A program made the translations under genes and the position numbers. Of a DNA stretch of 64,000 nt, positions 17,307 to 26,374 are shown one piece after another. The notes beneath the pieces are model-generated. The model made no database searches and was not told the origin of the DNA. It saw nothing but the letters and a program-made list of their open reading frames with translations. Within the stretch, counting starts at the first letter, position 1. The number at the start of each line of letters is the position of its first letter. The DNA comes from Novosphingobium terrae (GTDB lineage: Bacteria; Pseudomonadota; Alphaproteobacteria; Sphingomonadales; Sphingomonadaceae), in NCBI RefSeq assembly GCF_017163935.1, contig NZ_JABVZR010000001.1:2170001-2234000 (forward strand), given 5' to 3'.

Positions 17307-19411
17307 GCCACCTTACTCTTGATGTTGGGCCGCTTATGCACCGCAGCCAACGGCAGACGCACCACAAAGCGCGTGCCCACGCCCTCGCGGCTTTCGACCA
17401 GAATGTTGCCCTTCATCGCCTTCACCAGTTCACGAGCCTCATAAACGCCGATGCCAAAGCCCCCCGGCTTGGTGGAGACAAAGGGGCGGAACAGGCGGGT
17501 ACGCACGAAATCCTCGCTCATGCCGCTTCCCGAATCGACCACCTCGATCCGCGCCGCCGCGCCATCCTCGGCGATGGCGATGAACACCGGGCTGCCGTCG
17601 GGGCTGGCCTCGACGGCGTTTTGCAGCAGATGGGTGAGAACCTGTTCGATCGAATGGCTGTTGCCGGAAACCACGCAAGGATCGCGCTCGATCACGCTGA
17701 CAGCATGGCGGCCCTCGAAAGGCTTGGCCACCTCGCGGGCGATCACGCCCAGCGCCACCGGCTCGACCTTCTCCACCTGCCCGCCATAGCGCGAGAGGCG
17801 CACCACCAGCGTGTTCAGCTTTTCCGCGGAATTGCGCAGGGTGACCAGCATATCGGCGCGGAAGGCCGGATTGTCGGCATGACGCTCCGCATTGCGCGTG
17901 AGCAGGGTGAGCTGGCTCGACAGATTCTTGATGTCATGCATCACAAAGGCGATGCGGCGGTGGAAATCATCGAAGCGGCTGGCCTCGGCCAGAGCCTCCT
18001 GCCCGCGATGTTCGGCCAGATAGGTGGCAAGCTGCTGGCCAACGAGGCGCAGCAGGTCAAAATCCTCCCAATCCAGCTTGCGGGCCTGCGGCGGCCGAGC
18101 CAGCACCACCGCGCCCACCATGCGGTCATAATGGACCAGCGGCACCAAAGCCCATGCGAGGGGATCGTCGCTGAGCCATGAAGGGATCAGCGCGGCTTCA
18201 TCATGCTCCGCCTTACCCTCGCGCAGATCGTCGAGGTCGATGATGAAATCATGCGCCTCGAAAAAACGCACCGCATCGGGGGAAAGCGCCGGGCCGGGCA
18301 CATCGGCGGTGGGCCAGTGCCAGCGGGCGGCCAGCACCATCTCGCCCAGATCGTCGGGCACCAGCAGCAGGCCTGCCGGGCTGTCGGTGATGTCGGCCAC
18401 GGCCTGCACGGCGCGCTGGTGGAGCGGCGGAGCCTCCTCCGCCTGACTGCCGATGGTGCGGGTAAAGCGCATCCATTCAGCACGGTAATCATAGCGATGC
18501 TGGAACAGATGCTTGACCAGCGTGACCCGCAGCCACCCCCGCAGCCGCCGCGAGGGCAGCATCAGCAGCGCCGCCGCCGTCGCCAGAATGACAAAGCCAT
18601 ATTGCAGCCAGCGCGCGTAATTGCCCCCGGCATAGGCCAGCCATTGCGCCACGCCGATCATCGCCACGAAATAGGCGCCGATCACCAGCAGCGAGACCGA
18701 ATGGAATGTCACCGCGCGCGAGGGGCGAAGGCGCAGCATGGCCTGCCCGCGCAGCGCCCCGCCCGACATCACCACGGCAAAAGCGATATCCACCACCCCA
18801 TGCAGCGCGGAAAGCTGCACCGGCCAAGCCGAATCGAGATAGGCCACGGTGTAGAGGTTCAGATCGAACACCCAGACCACCGCGAAAGCCAGAGCGGGCC
18901 AGCGCAGCATCGCACGCGCCTGCGGCTCGGCACCAACATAGAGGTTGTGGACCAGCACCAGCGATCCCACCACCGCCAGCATCAGCAGCAGAATGTTGAA
19001 CCGTGTGAGTGCAGGGTCGCTGAGCAGCGTGGGGTCGACGCGATATTCCGCTGTCAGCACGGCGGGCACCAGCAGGTCCACCAGCGTCAGCGCCACGATC
19101 ACCGGGCGCACGGGGCGCACGCTGGTCAGGCGCCCATCGCTGGCGAAAAGACGATAGAGCGCGGCCAGCCATGACAGATTGCGCAGCGCCAGCAGGCTGG
19201 TGGTCACCAGGCTGGCATGCCCTTCCACCGCCATGGAAAGGCACCACAGCGCATGGCAGGCCAAGGCCGCCACAATCGCCTTGCCCGCCTGACCGAAACG
19301 GTCGCGATGGCTCCACAGCACGGCGGCCACCGTTACGGCGGCGCAAGCCCCCGCGCCATGCGTCGCATCGGCGATGACCGGCCATGGGCCCTGGGAGGCA
19401 AGAGCGCTCAC
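17303..19411 (-). CDS. prsK: PEP-CTERM/XrtA membrane histidine kinase PrsK
   Basis: A 702-residue kinase: about ten N-terminal membrane segments (1-300), a GAF domain (about 320-470; GLLLVPDDLGEMVLAARW), a dimerisation/phosphoacceptor region (MHDIKNLSSQLTLLTRNAER), and HATPase_c (LLQNAVEASPDG, DSGSGMSEDFV, GGFGIGVYEARELVKAMKG). The architecture and HDIKN motif match TIGR02916 PrsK. It is predicted to phosphorylate PrsR and control sigma-54 promoters for capsule/exopolysaccharide and PEP-CTERM export. It lies between the glycosyltransferase gene (9-bp gap) and prsR (4-bp overlap) in one operon. Confidence 0.9.
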   Translation of the reverse strand: MSALASQGPWPVIADATHGAGACAAVTVAAVLWSHRDRFGQAGKAIVAALACHALWCLSMAVEGHASLVTTSLLALRNLSWLAALYRLFASDGRLTSVRPVRPVIVALTLVDLLVPAVLTAEYRVDPTLLSDPALTRFNILLLMLAVVGSLVLVHNLYVGAEPQARAMLRWPALAFAVVWVFDLNLYTVAYLDSAWPVQLSALHGVVDIAFAVVMSGGALRGQAMLRLRPSRAVTFHSVSLLVIGAYFVAMIGVAQWLAYAGGNYARWLQYGFVILATAAALLMLPSRRLRGWLRVTLVKHLFQHRYDYRAEWMRFTRTIGSQAEEAPPLHQRAVQAVADITDSPAGLLLVPDDLGEMVLAARWHWPTADVPGPALSPDAVRFFEAHDFIIDLDDLREGKAEHDEAALIPSWLSDDPLAWALVPLVHYDRMVGAVVLARPPQARKLDWEDFDLLRLVGQQLATYLAEHRGQEALAEASRFDDFHRRIAFVMHDIKNLSSQLTLLTRNAERHADNPAFRADMLVTLRNSAEKLNTLVVRLSRYGGQVEKVEPVALGVIAREVAKPFEGRHAVSVIERDPCVVSGNSHSIEQVLTHLLQNAVEASPDGSPVFIAIAEDGAAARIEVVDSGSGMSEDFVRTRLFRPFVSTKPGGFGIGVYEARELVKAMKGNILVESREGVGTRFVVRLPLAAVHKRPNIKSKVA

Positions 19412-19419
19412 GGCACGCG

Positions 19420-20805
19420 TCAGCGGGCACCCTCGTGCCAGATCACCACGCGCAAGGTCTGCAGGATGATCAGGACATCGAGGAAGGGTGTGTAATTCTT
19501 CACGTAATAAAGGTCATATTCCAGCTTGTTGCGGGAATCCTCGATCGAGGCGCCATAGGGATAGTTGACCTGCGCCCAGCCCGTGATGCCCGGCTTCACC
19601 ATGTGGCGCTCGGCGTAATAGCGCAGCTTTTCTTCCAGATCGGCGACGAATTCCGGGCGCTCCGGTCGGGGGCCGACGAAGCTCATCTCGCCCTTCAGCA
19701 CCGTCCAGGCCTGAGGCAGTTCATCCACGCGGATCTTGCGGATAAAATTGCCGACGCGCGTCACGCGCGGATCGTTCTTGGTGGCCCATTGCGCGCCATT
19801 GGCCTCGGCATCGACGCGCATCGAGCGCAGCTTGATGACATCGAAGGTCTGGCCATAAAGCCCGACGCGCTTCTGGCGGAAGAAGGCGGGGCCCTTGCTG
19901 TCCAGCTTCACCACCAGCGCAAAGAACAGGATGATCGGCGCCGTCAGGCTGAGCAGCAGCAGGCTGAGCACGATATCGAACAGGCGTTTGGCCGCGCTGG
20001 AGAAAGACCGGCCCGAGGAAAAGCCATCCGAAAAGATCAGCCAGCTGGGGTTGACCGTATCGAGATCGACGCGCCCCGTTTCGCGCTCCACAAAGGAGGA
20101 GAAATCGTTGACGTGGACGCCTGCCGTCTTGATGCGCAGCAGGTCCTTGAGGGGAAGCGCATTGCGCCGTTCCTCCAGCGCCAGCACCACTTCCGAGACG
20201 CCCAGATTTTCCACATGGCGCTTCAGATTGTGGATCGCGCTGCGGGGAATCGCCTCTTCGACGATATGGCTGCCCTCGCTCATGCCGACATAGCCGACGA
20301 TGGCAAAGCCTGCCGATCCGCTCTCGGCCAGATGGCGCAGGCGTTCGGCGCGGGCTCCGGCCCCCAGCACCAGCACGCGGCGGCGAAAGGCCGAAGCGCC
20401 CAGAATGCCGCCTACCAGCAGGCGGTTGGCCACCAGCAGCACGATGGCCCCCACCATCCCGTAGAACAGGGTGGAGCGCCAGAACTCATGCCCGCCGGTC
20501 AGCGAATTGAGCAGCGCCAGCGTGATGATCCCCAGCGACACCGCCACCAGCAGCCGCGCTGAGGCAAAGCGCACCGAGCGCAGCGCATCCGCGCCATAGA
20601 CGCCCACGGAGATCATCGCGGTAAGGATAATGCCGGTGAAGACCGCCAGCGGATGCAACCGGTCACCCACCGGGCCCGAGGCCATGCCGAGCTGCTCGGC
20701 ACGCAGACGCCAGGCAAAATCGCCCGCCATCATCAGCAGACCCAGATCGATCAGGCCCAGCAGGAGCACGGCATGGGGGATATAATGCTTGAACAGGCGG
20801 ATCAT
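19420..20805 (-). CDS. XrtA-system sugar transferase (TIGR03013-like)
   Basis: A 461-residue polyprenyl-phosphate sugar-1-phosphate transferase of the bacterial sugar transferase family. N-terminal membrane segments (IPHAVLLLGLIDLGLLM and others to about 130), a CoA-binding-like/NAD-fold middle region (VLVLGAGARAERLRHLAESG), and the C-terminal catalytic domain (KRLFDIVLSLLLLSLTAPI, KLRSMRVDAEANGAQWATKN, RVDELPQAWTVLKGEMSFVGPRPERP). It should start exopolysaccharide repeat-unit synthesis. I chose the ATG at 20805 because MIRLFKHYIP matches the family N terminus; the frame stays open to 20892. It heads the prsK-prsR operon. Confidence 0.9.
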   Translation of the reverse strand: MIRLFKHYIPHAVLLLGLIDLGLLMMAGDFAWRLRAEQLGMASGPVGDRLHPLAVFTGIILTAMISVGVYGADALRSVRFASARLLVAVSLGIITLALLNSLTGGHEFWRSTLFYGMVGAIVLLVANRLLVGGILGASAFRRRVLVLGAGARAERLRHLAESGSAGFAIVGYVGMSEGSHIVEEAIPRSAIHNLKRHVENLGVSEVVLALEERRNALPLKDLLRIKTAGVHVNDFSSFVERETGRVDLDTVNPSWLIFSDGFSSGRSFSSAAKRLFDIVLSLLLLSLTAPIILFFALVVKLDSKGPAFFRQKRVGLYGQTFDVIKLRSMRVDAEANGAQWATKNDPRVTRVGNFIRKIRVDELPQAWTVLKGEMSFVGPRPERPEFVADLEEKLRYYAERHMVKPGITGWAQVNYPYGASIEDSRNKLEYDLYYVKNYTPFLDVLIILQTLRVVIWHEGAR

Positions 20806-21208
20806 GGCTTGGCCGTCTTTACCTCCGACCCCGATACGGGTCTTGCCGAGGGGCTTAGGCGCCAAGCCGTAAAATGTCGGTAAACCTGACAAGAGCGCCA
20901 GACCGCCTCAAGGGCAAGAATGCGCCATAGATATCGGAAAGTACAGGCTTTGTGCCTGCTGCCTGTCGCCAGATTTTACAGGTCTCGTCTGATCGGGCGG
21001 CATTCAAGGCCTGCAAGCGATCAGAAAATGGTGCCCCCGGCCCGACTAGGCGAGAGTCACCCCTAAGTGACGGTTTTCCGGGCTCTTTGAAGCTGCCGAT
21101 AGGCTGATTTGTACCTCACCTCTGTACCAGTTTCAATGAGTTTGGAAGGAGCGGAATGCACAAGCCGCAGAGCCTCCCTCCGGAGGGATAGCGGTAACAA
21201 ACGGAGAC
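20806..21208. other. Intergenic region at the left edge of the accessory island
   Basis: No convincing gene. It should contain the minus-strand promoter of the sugar transferase operon. A TGGCGC-N5-TGC element on the minus strand near 20920 resembles a sigma-54 promoter but has 9 instead of 10 bases between GG and GC. From about 21060 the composition becomes richer in A+T. Short ORFs here lack codon bias and ribosome-binding sites. Confidence 0.5.
21175..21188. repeat. 14-bp perfect palindrome
   Basis: TCCCTCCGGAGGGA reads the same on both strands. It sits 20 bp before the possible 61-codon leader ORF of the unknown three-gene operon, a suitable place for an operator. Confidence 0.45.
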
Positions 21209-21394
21209 ATGACAAATGGAGTCGAGAATCAGGCCATATATGATTCTGGAGTTGCGAAGCGCGTCTCCCTCGGCTTGGGCTGTCGCCCGTTGCAAATATT
21301 TCAGCAACTCGCTCCGGTCGGCCAACGGCAAAAGGCTGGCGTTCCGCGATGGCTCCGTCTATCAGGTTATTATTTTTATGTTTGGAGGATCTGA
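21209..21394 (+). CDS. Possible 61-residue leader protein of the unknown operon
   Basis: A 61-codon ORF (MTNGVENQAIYDSG at the start, LSGYYFYVWRI at the end) whose TGA shares a base with the next gene's ATG (TGATG). A GGAG element precedes its ATG at a rather short spacing. The protein resembles nothing I recognise. It may be a genuine small gene coupled to the three genes that follow, or an untranslated leader that happens to be open. The coupling geometry is the main support. Confidence 0.3.
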   Translation: MTNGVENQAIYDSGVAKRVSLGLGCRPLQIFQQLAPVGQRQKAGVPRWLRLSGYYFYVWRI

Positions 21395-22122
21395 TGCTCG
21401 AAGGTGCAGATGGCATCATTGCCGTCTTTTTTGGGCAACCCACTCTGAAGGAACAGCCCGATGCGCCAGATATCTGGGCAACGCTGTTCGATGGTGCAAA
21501 ACCAGATGCCTATAATCGGAATACCTCAGGTCCCTTTCCGATTAGCACCGCCAACGGGCAATGGAACAGCGCTAAGGTCCAAGTGACCGCCCAGATAGGA
21601 CGGATCGACCTTCAATGGAACGCTCTGCCCGGAGACGAGATGGGCCGACCTCAGCAGTTCCCAGACATTGAGGCTTGGGTTGAGAAAGCCTGTACAGCAC
21701 TAAAATGCCTTGCCGGGTCCATGAGAGCCGTTCGTTTAGCGCTTGTAGTGAACACAAGTTCTAAAATACCGGAAGGCGATCCAGCCGTTGCTTTGTCAAA
21801 ACTGTTGGGAAAGGTTTCTTTTCCACCTCATGGTTCCGATCTCCTTTACAGAGTCAATGTTCAAAGGAGTCTTTTAGCCGCCCCCAGTATTAAGCTAAAC
21901 AGGCTTTCCACGTGGCAATCCGGCGCCCATCAGCTCTTCGCGTTCAACCCGACTGCAAGCGCTCCCGCAGTTCTTGAAGCCATTAACTACATATCCCACA
22001 ATGTGGACATTAACACTCTCGGCGTACTTGACCCCGCTCACGCGAACGCAGAAGAAATAATTAACGAAATGTATAATGAAGCTATTTCTATATTGAAATT
22101 AGGCCGCTCATTCTATGACTGA
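21394..22122 (+). CDS. Unrecognised protein, gene A of accessory operon
   Basis: A 242-residue protein, apparently cytosolic, with no signal peptide or membrane segment. It begins MLEGADGIIAVFFGQPTL; the middle is rich in beta-type stretches (KVQVTAQIGRIDLQWNALPG), and it ends in a helical acidic tail (ANAEEIINEMYNEAISILK). I do not recognise a family. The start is chosen for the strong GGAGG five bases before ATG; an earlier in-frame start at 21349 lacks one. Base composition is lower in GC than the core genes to its left. It overlaps gene B by 8 bp. Confidence 0.7.
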   Translation: MLEGADGIIAVFFGQPTLKEQPDAPDIWATLFDGAKPDAYNRNTSGPFPISTANGQWNSAKVQVTAQIGRIDLQWNALPGDEMGRPQQFPDIEAWVEKACTALKCLAGSMRAVRLALVVNTSSKIPEGDPAVALSKLLGKVSFPPHGSDLLYRVNVQRSLLAAPSIKLNRLSTWQSGAHQLFAFNPTASAPAVLEAINYISHNVDINTLGVLDPAHANAEEIINEMYNEAISILKLGRSFYD

Positions 22123-22711
22123 AATAATCATTCCCAACAATGCCAACCTCATAAAGCCAACCGTCTACTCGACGGTCATTGACAGCGCCAAGTCAGACCG
22201 ACTTTTTCGAACAAGTTGGAATAGTGCGCTTTCGAACCGCTTTATGAACGATATTACCGTTCACGGAGATATGCTGGACCAAGTTACCCCGTCGAACCGA
22301 CCCACGTTTCCGATTTATTATGTACGCACTTCTACAGATGCACCTCCGGCAGCTTCAAGCAGTTTAGATACGCCAATAAACCTCCTAGCCGAACAATATT
22401 ACCAGAAGGTCCAAAGCCAACTTTTCGAACTTCGTGAATTGAGCGACACCGACAATGAAGTTGTAGAGCGTGGCGCTGTTGATACAGCGCTCAATGTGTT
22501 GGAACAGCTTCACGAACATCACCTTGCCCCACCAGAAATATCGCATCATGGTGGCGACGCGGTAGTGATGCTTTGGGCTCTCGGTAGCTCGACCTATGCA
22601 ATCACGATTACTGAAGGTGAAGTCGGATGGGTTGTACGACGCGACCGCCGAGAAATTAGCTCAAAAGACTCGATAAAGGTCGAAAATTTTCAACTGCTGG
22701 ATTCCCGCTAA
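22115..22711 (+). CDS. Unrecognised protein, gene B of accessory operon
   Basis: A 198-residue soluble protein. The first half is polar and low in recognisable motifs; a helical region (LLAEQYYQKVQSQLFELREL, VDTALNVLEQLHEHHLAPPE) precedes a compact C-terminal beta-rich part (HGGDAVVMLWALGSSTYAIT, then EGEVGWVVRRDRR). I do not recognise the family. It starts inside the end of gene A and its TAA is immediately followed by the ATG of gene C, so the three genes are almost certainly one translation-coupled operon. Its composition also suggests recent transfer. Confidence 0.7.
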   Translation: MTEIIIPNNANLIKPTVYSTVIDSAKSDRLFRTSWNSALSNRFMNDITVHGDMLDQVTPSNRPTFPIYYVRTSTDAPPAASSSLDTPINLLAEQYYQKVQSQLFELRELSDTDNEVVERGAVDTALNVLEQLHEHHLAPPEISHHGGDAVVMLWALGSSTYAITITEGEVGWVVRRDRREISSKDSIKVENFQLLDSR

Positions 22712-23410
22712 ATGCCACAGCCAATGACGCAGGATGATGAACTGGCCCGCAGCCTCATTTTCAAGCGCTTCTTCCCCGGCAATATTCACACTGATGCAAG
22801 CCTATGGGCCTTTGGCGCCACGGAAGCAGACGGCAAGGCCCATGAGTCTGGGTTAGCCCTTTCGCTGGCCCCCACCAGTGATGCTCTGCATCGAGCAGGC
22901 TGCGCCATCGCCGCAGCGCAAAACAAGACCAAAGGAGAGCCAGAGCCAGGCCCTTTGCGCAGGTATTACTGTGGCTATAGACAGGCGCGGGTAAGCGACT
23001 TACCGCTTGAGGGCGAGACCTATGCAGTAACCCTTAACATCGACGGAGCAACAGACATCTCTGCGCACGTAGATGTAGCCCTGTCGTATAAAGTTGAAGG
23101 CAAAAATCCTCGAGCGAATGCCCGCACAAAGGCAGGAATGGCGTTGGCAGAAGCTTTCGGACCTGCGGTTCCATATATATGCACATGCGATAGTACTGAC
23201 AAAGAGCATCCACTTGTGAAAAATGGCCTGGACTGCTTAACCTCAGCTTTCGTGGACCGCTGGCCTAACCTCTACCTCGGCGAAATCAAACAGACCGATC
23301 AAGGATGGACGTTGGACCAGACACCTCCTGCAGCAACGGACTGCGATGCCATTCCCGAAAAAGCCTCTGCGGATGATAGCCCTGCCCTTCAGACTGAAGA
23401 TGGCGATTAA
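22712..23410 (+). CDS. Unrecognised protein, gene C of accessory operon
   Basis: A 232-residue acidic protein without signal peptide or membrane segments. Recognisable patches are HESGLALSLAPTSDALHRAG near residue 50, CGYRQARVSDLPLEGE near 90, and a cysteine pair in YICTCDSTDKEHP. The last 35 residues are acidic and look disordered. I do not know the family. It follows gene B with no spacing. Codon use moves back towards the higher-GC style of neighbours, so the operon may be a mosaic. With genes A and B it forms the most opaque unit of the window. Confidence 0.68.
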   Translation: MPQPMTQDDELARSLIFKRFFPGNIHTDASLWAFGATEADGKAHESGLALSLAPTSDALHRAGCAIAAAQNKTKGEPEPGPLRRYYCGYRQARVSDLPLEGETYAVTLNIDGATDISAHVDVALSYKVEGKNPRANARTKAGMALAEAFGPAVPYICTCDSTDKEHPLVKNGLDCLTSAFVDRWPNLYLGEIKQTDQGWTLDQTPPAATDCDAIPEKASADDSPALQTEDGD

Positions 23411-23813
23411 TCCGTGACGTTCTGAATGCTTTGTATCTTCACCAGATCGACTAGGTGACCCATCAGGAATTTCTGGAGATCGGCGGTGTGACGCAGGGTC
23501 TGACTAGCGCTAGAGAGCGTTGAGCGAAGCCCCGATTTTGGATTGGGTTTTCACTTTGGGGCACCGGGGGAGCCCGAAAACCCGATAGGGGACCCAGAAA
23601 ATCGAAGCGCCGCATAGATGCCGCATGCCGAAGGGTGGACCCGCCACCTCTCCGGTCCTCGCCTCTGGTAGCCCATGGTGGACGGCAGTGGCCAGCGGTG
23701 AACCATAGCCATTCGGGGGACATTCGCGGCGACATTCAGCCCCATTCAGACGGCTTGACTTCGCCATACAAATCCGCCTAACGCTCGTCAGGTCGTTTTG
23801 TAAGGCCCTAGCA
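23411..23813. other. Intergenic region with inverted repeats before the serine recombinase
   Basis: No supportable gene; the ORFs on the minus strand are short and unlike proteins. It contains inverted arms GGGTTTTC (23545-23552) and GAAAACCC (23576-23583), extendable to 11 bp with one G-T pair, enclosing a G-rich loop with further GCCCC/GGGGC pairing (23529-23562). It may end the A-B-C transcript or be a recombinase target site. Confidence 0.5.
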
Positions 23814-24500
23814 ATGACCAACCGAGCAGTTGCATACTACCGCGTTTCCACAGCACGTCAGGGCGCATCGGGGTTAGGCCTAGAGGCACAGCGGGCCGCC
23901 GTGGAGGCGCTGTGCGTTGCCCGAGGGTGGGACCTGATTGCCCCGCCGTATCAAGAGGTAGAAAGCGGTAAGCGAGCGGATCGCCCCGAGTTGTCAAAGG
24001 CGCTGGAGCGTGCCCGCCTGACCGGTGCCCGCCTTGTGATCGCCAAGCTGGATCGGCTTTCGCGTGATGCCGCCTTCCTTCTCACCCTCCAGAATAGCGG
24101 TGTCCGGTTTGTCGCTGCCGATATGCCAGACGCTAATGACCTCACGGTGGGCATCATGGCCCTTGTGGCACAGCAGGAGCGCCAGTTCATCTCTGATCGG
24201 ACCAAAGCCGCCTTGGCCGCTGCGAAGGCCCGAGGTGTCCGCCTTGGCAACCCAAATGGAGCCGCGCCAATCCGAAGGGCCGGAAAGGGGACCACGGCAG
24301 CGCTGGAGGCGGTAGCGTCTAACGCGGATGACCGAGCGGAGAGCTTGCGGTCCACCGTTGAGCGCCTGAAGGCCGAAGGTGTCGCGTCCCTCGCTGGCAT
24401 TGCCGAAGCCCTTAACGCTCAGGGCATTGTAACGGCCCGTGGAGGCCGCTGGCATGCTTCCTCGGTCCGCAACCTCATGGCCCGTCTAGCTGCGCTTTAG
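23814..24500 (+). CDS. Serine recombinase (resolvase/invertase family)
   Basis: A 228-residue small serine recombinase. The catalytic Ser12 lies in AVAYYRVSTARQG, and the active-site arginines in the KLDRLSRDAAFLLTL motif (near residue 82); the arm helix contains LVAQQERQFISDRTKAALAAAKARG. The C-terminal 60 residues form the DNA-binding region (SLAGIAEALNAQGIVTARGG). It would catalyse resolution or inversion between short sites by Ser-DNA linkage. The protein is complete. It lies between two inverted-repeat structures that could be its sites, and next to an unknown operon in accessory DNA. Confidence 0.9.
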   Translation: MTNRAVAYYRVSTARQGASGLGLEAQRAAVEALCVARGWDLIAPPYQEVESGKRADRPELSKALERARLTGARLVIAKLDRLSRDAAFLLTLQNSGVRFVAADMPDANDLTVGIMALVAQQERQFISDRTKAALAAAKARGVRLGNPNGAAPIRRAGKGTTAALEAVASNADDRAESLRSTVERLKAEGVASLAGIAEALNAQGIVTARGGRWHASSVRNLMARLAAL

Positions 24501-24863
24501 CAGCGCTTGGAGCGCCCCACGGTGCCCGAGAGGGAGAAATAATCGGGCATCGTGTCCGCCTTGAATCACCGTGGGGGAGCCCTACCATCCCACCACCTTT
24601 TTAACCAATGTAACCAAGATAATGAACCAAAATGGACCATGGGGGATTTCGGTATAATCGGGCAAGCACCGCGCCTGATTTCATTGGCTATTTTCGCATC
24701 GCCTTTAACAGACGCCCACCACTTTCCGAACGCATACCGTCACGGTCGCAGAGGGACTAAAGCGCCGCTAGTCGGAGCGAAACATGCCCACATTCCAGCG
24801 CTGCTAAGCGCAGCCAGCGACGCTCCAGCACCATCCGGGCCGTTAGTCGCGCCTCAAAGGCGA
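24501..24863. other. Intergenic region between recombinase and helicase remnant
   Basis: No convincing gene; an ORF at 24552-24881 lacks coding character. The first 80 bp hold inverted repeats (listed separately). The stretch 24600-24700 is AT-rich (TTTTTAACCAATGTAACC) and may contain promoters or recombination sites. Confidence 0.5.
24515..24576. repeat. Nested inverted repeats just after the serine recombinase
   Basis: CACGGTGCCCGA (24518-24529) pairs with TCGGGCATCGTG (24543-24554), with one mismatch. CCCCACGGTG (24515-24524) also pairs perfectly with CACCGTGGGG (24567-24576). The two alternative pairings share one arm. This could be a recombinase site or an alternative-fold terminator. 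Confidence 0.55.
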
Positions 24864-26330
24864 TTATGCCGCCTGCCGTAACGCAAAGGCCCGCGTGGTA
24901 ACCTCCAGCCCATTCCGGTCAATCCATTCGACAAACTCCGGTGCCTTGATGGTTTTCCGAAGCGCCTCCCCGGTTATACCCAGCCGGGCGCAAATGGCCG
25001 CCTTGGACACCTTGCCTCCGGTCGCCTGCAATTCCGCCTCAATGGCCATGGTCGCCCCGCTAACGCCCCTTGGAAGCGGCTCGCCCTCGGGTAGCCATGG
25101 GGTAACACTGGCGCCCGGAAACGTCTCCTGAAGCAACGCAGGGGCATCCCGCAGACCATCAATCACGTAGGCCTCACATTCCCCGCATTGCCCGCCATCG
25201 GTGCCATTTCGGACTGATGCGCGGCAGATGGCTTGCAAGAGGTGGTGGCGATGCTCTCCCGCCTTCATGGCCTTCATCACCTCCCCGTCTGTGGCAAGGT
25301 CAAGCGGTCCCCCAGAGGCGATATGGAGGGCCGAATATGCCGTATCCGGCTGACGCCAGAGCCCCAAGACAATGACGCGGCGAATGTGTCGGTATTGGTT
25401 CGTCCCGTGATGGTTACCCCAGTGGAGAAACGAAAGGCGCTCGTGGTTAGACACAAGGCCCCGCAGTTCTTCAGTTACGCTGTGGCTCTCCCCGGCCCGC
25501 TCCTTCGGGTGGACAATCAGCCATTCCTCATCGTCACCTTGAGAGGCGATCAGGGTCGCAGCGGCGTGGAGGACAGAATGGCGGGCATCGTCATCCTTCA
25601 TCGCCTCACGGCTCGCCGGTCGGCTCCAGAGGTGGACGCGGAGGCGGCTGTAATCGGCTGTGAAGCCCGGCAGGCGCTTGAGCGTGCCAGCGGCTTCCAT
25701 GGCGCTGTAGGTTTCCCTGACACGGCCCGAGGCGTCCAAGATCAGGCAGGGGGCGAAGTCATCCGGCAGAGGCATGACACCACCGGCAAGCTGAAGCTCA
25801 AGGCCTTTCGGCTTGACGATCACACCCTCCCGTCCAGCGAAGTCATTCAAGACAGACAGGCGGTTAGCTGCATCGTCTCCCAGATTGGATTTCAGGGCCT
25901 TGAGAGCGACCTTGATGGAATGCGGTACTAGCACAGCCTCTCCCACCTTATCGTCGCTCAGGGAATCCCCCAGCGCCGTTAGAGCAGCAGCAGCGACCTT
26001 GTTGAGGGGGCGGAGGTCTTCCAGCGGGTGGACGATACGGTCTTTGCTCAGGAGTTGCGCCTTGGCGGGCATGAATGCCTCATCCCAGACCCTCAATGCC
26101 CGAGGACTCCCAAGGAAATGGAAGCAGGACGCACTAATAAAGGGGCGACCATTACAGCGAAGGCGAAACATCTCTTGGGTTGTGAATAGGACAGGAGCCC
26201 CATTAGCGTCGCTCAGGCCATGATCCGAAAGGTCCGCATCTTTCTGGACCAACACTGCATAGTCGGACTCACCCAATCCTGATCGCTCAATGCAACTCTC
26301 AATTTCCTTGTGAGTAGCAAGGACAACCAA
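24864..26330 (-). pseudogene. Helicase-like protein lacking its N-terminal Walker A region
   Basis: A 488-codon open frame that begins (TTG) 5 bp from the IS end. Helicase-like features are visible: VLFTTQEMFRLRC, a Walker-B-like box RALRVWDEAFMPAKA near residue 85, PCLILDASGRVRETY near 195, and a C-terminal helicase-type block SFLHWGNHHGTNQYRHIRR with VIVLGLWRQP. A CGEC cysteine pair follows near 395. No P-loop (GxGKT) is seen, although one should lie upstream of LATHKEIE. I conclude that the 5' part was lost at the IS junction, so the gene is probably dead. A phage- or island-type replication helicase is the best guess. Confidence 0.6.
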
Positions 26331-26374
26331 AGCTGTGAACCGCGCCGGGTTTGCCGGAGGCTGTTTGGTTTAAG

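Noticed and set aside
20910..20930. Sigma-54 promoter on the minus strand before the sugar transferase gene
   Set aside because: The GG and GC elements are 9 bases apart instead of 10, and the -24 element reads TGGCGC, not TGGCAC.
24552..24881. 109-codon ORF after the serine recombinase
   Set aside because: No ribosome-binding site, no codon bias, and it covers inverted repeats and AT-rich intergenic DNA.
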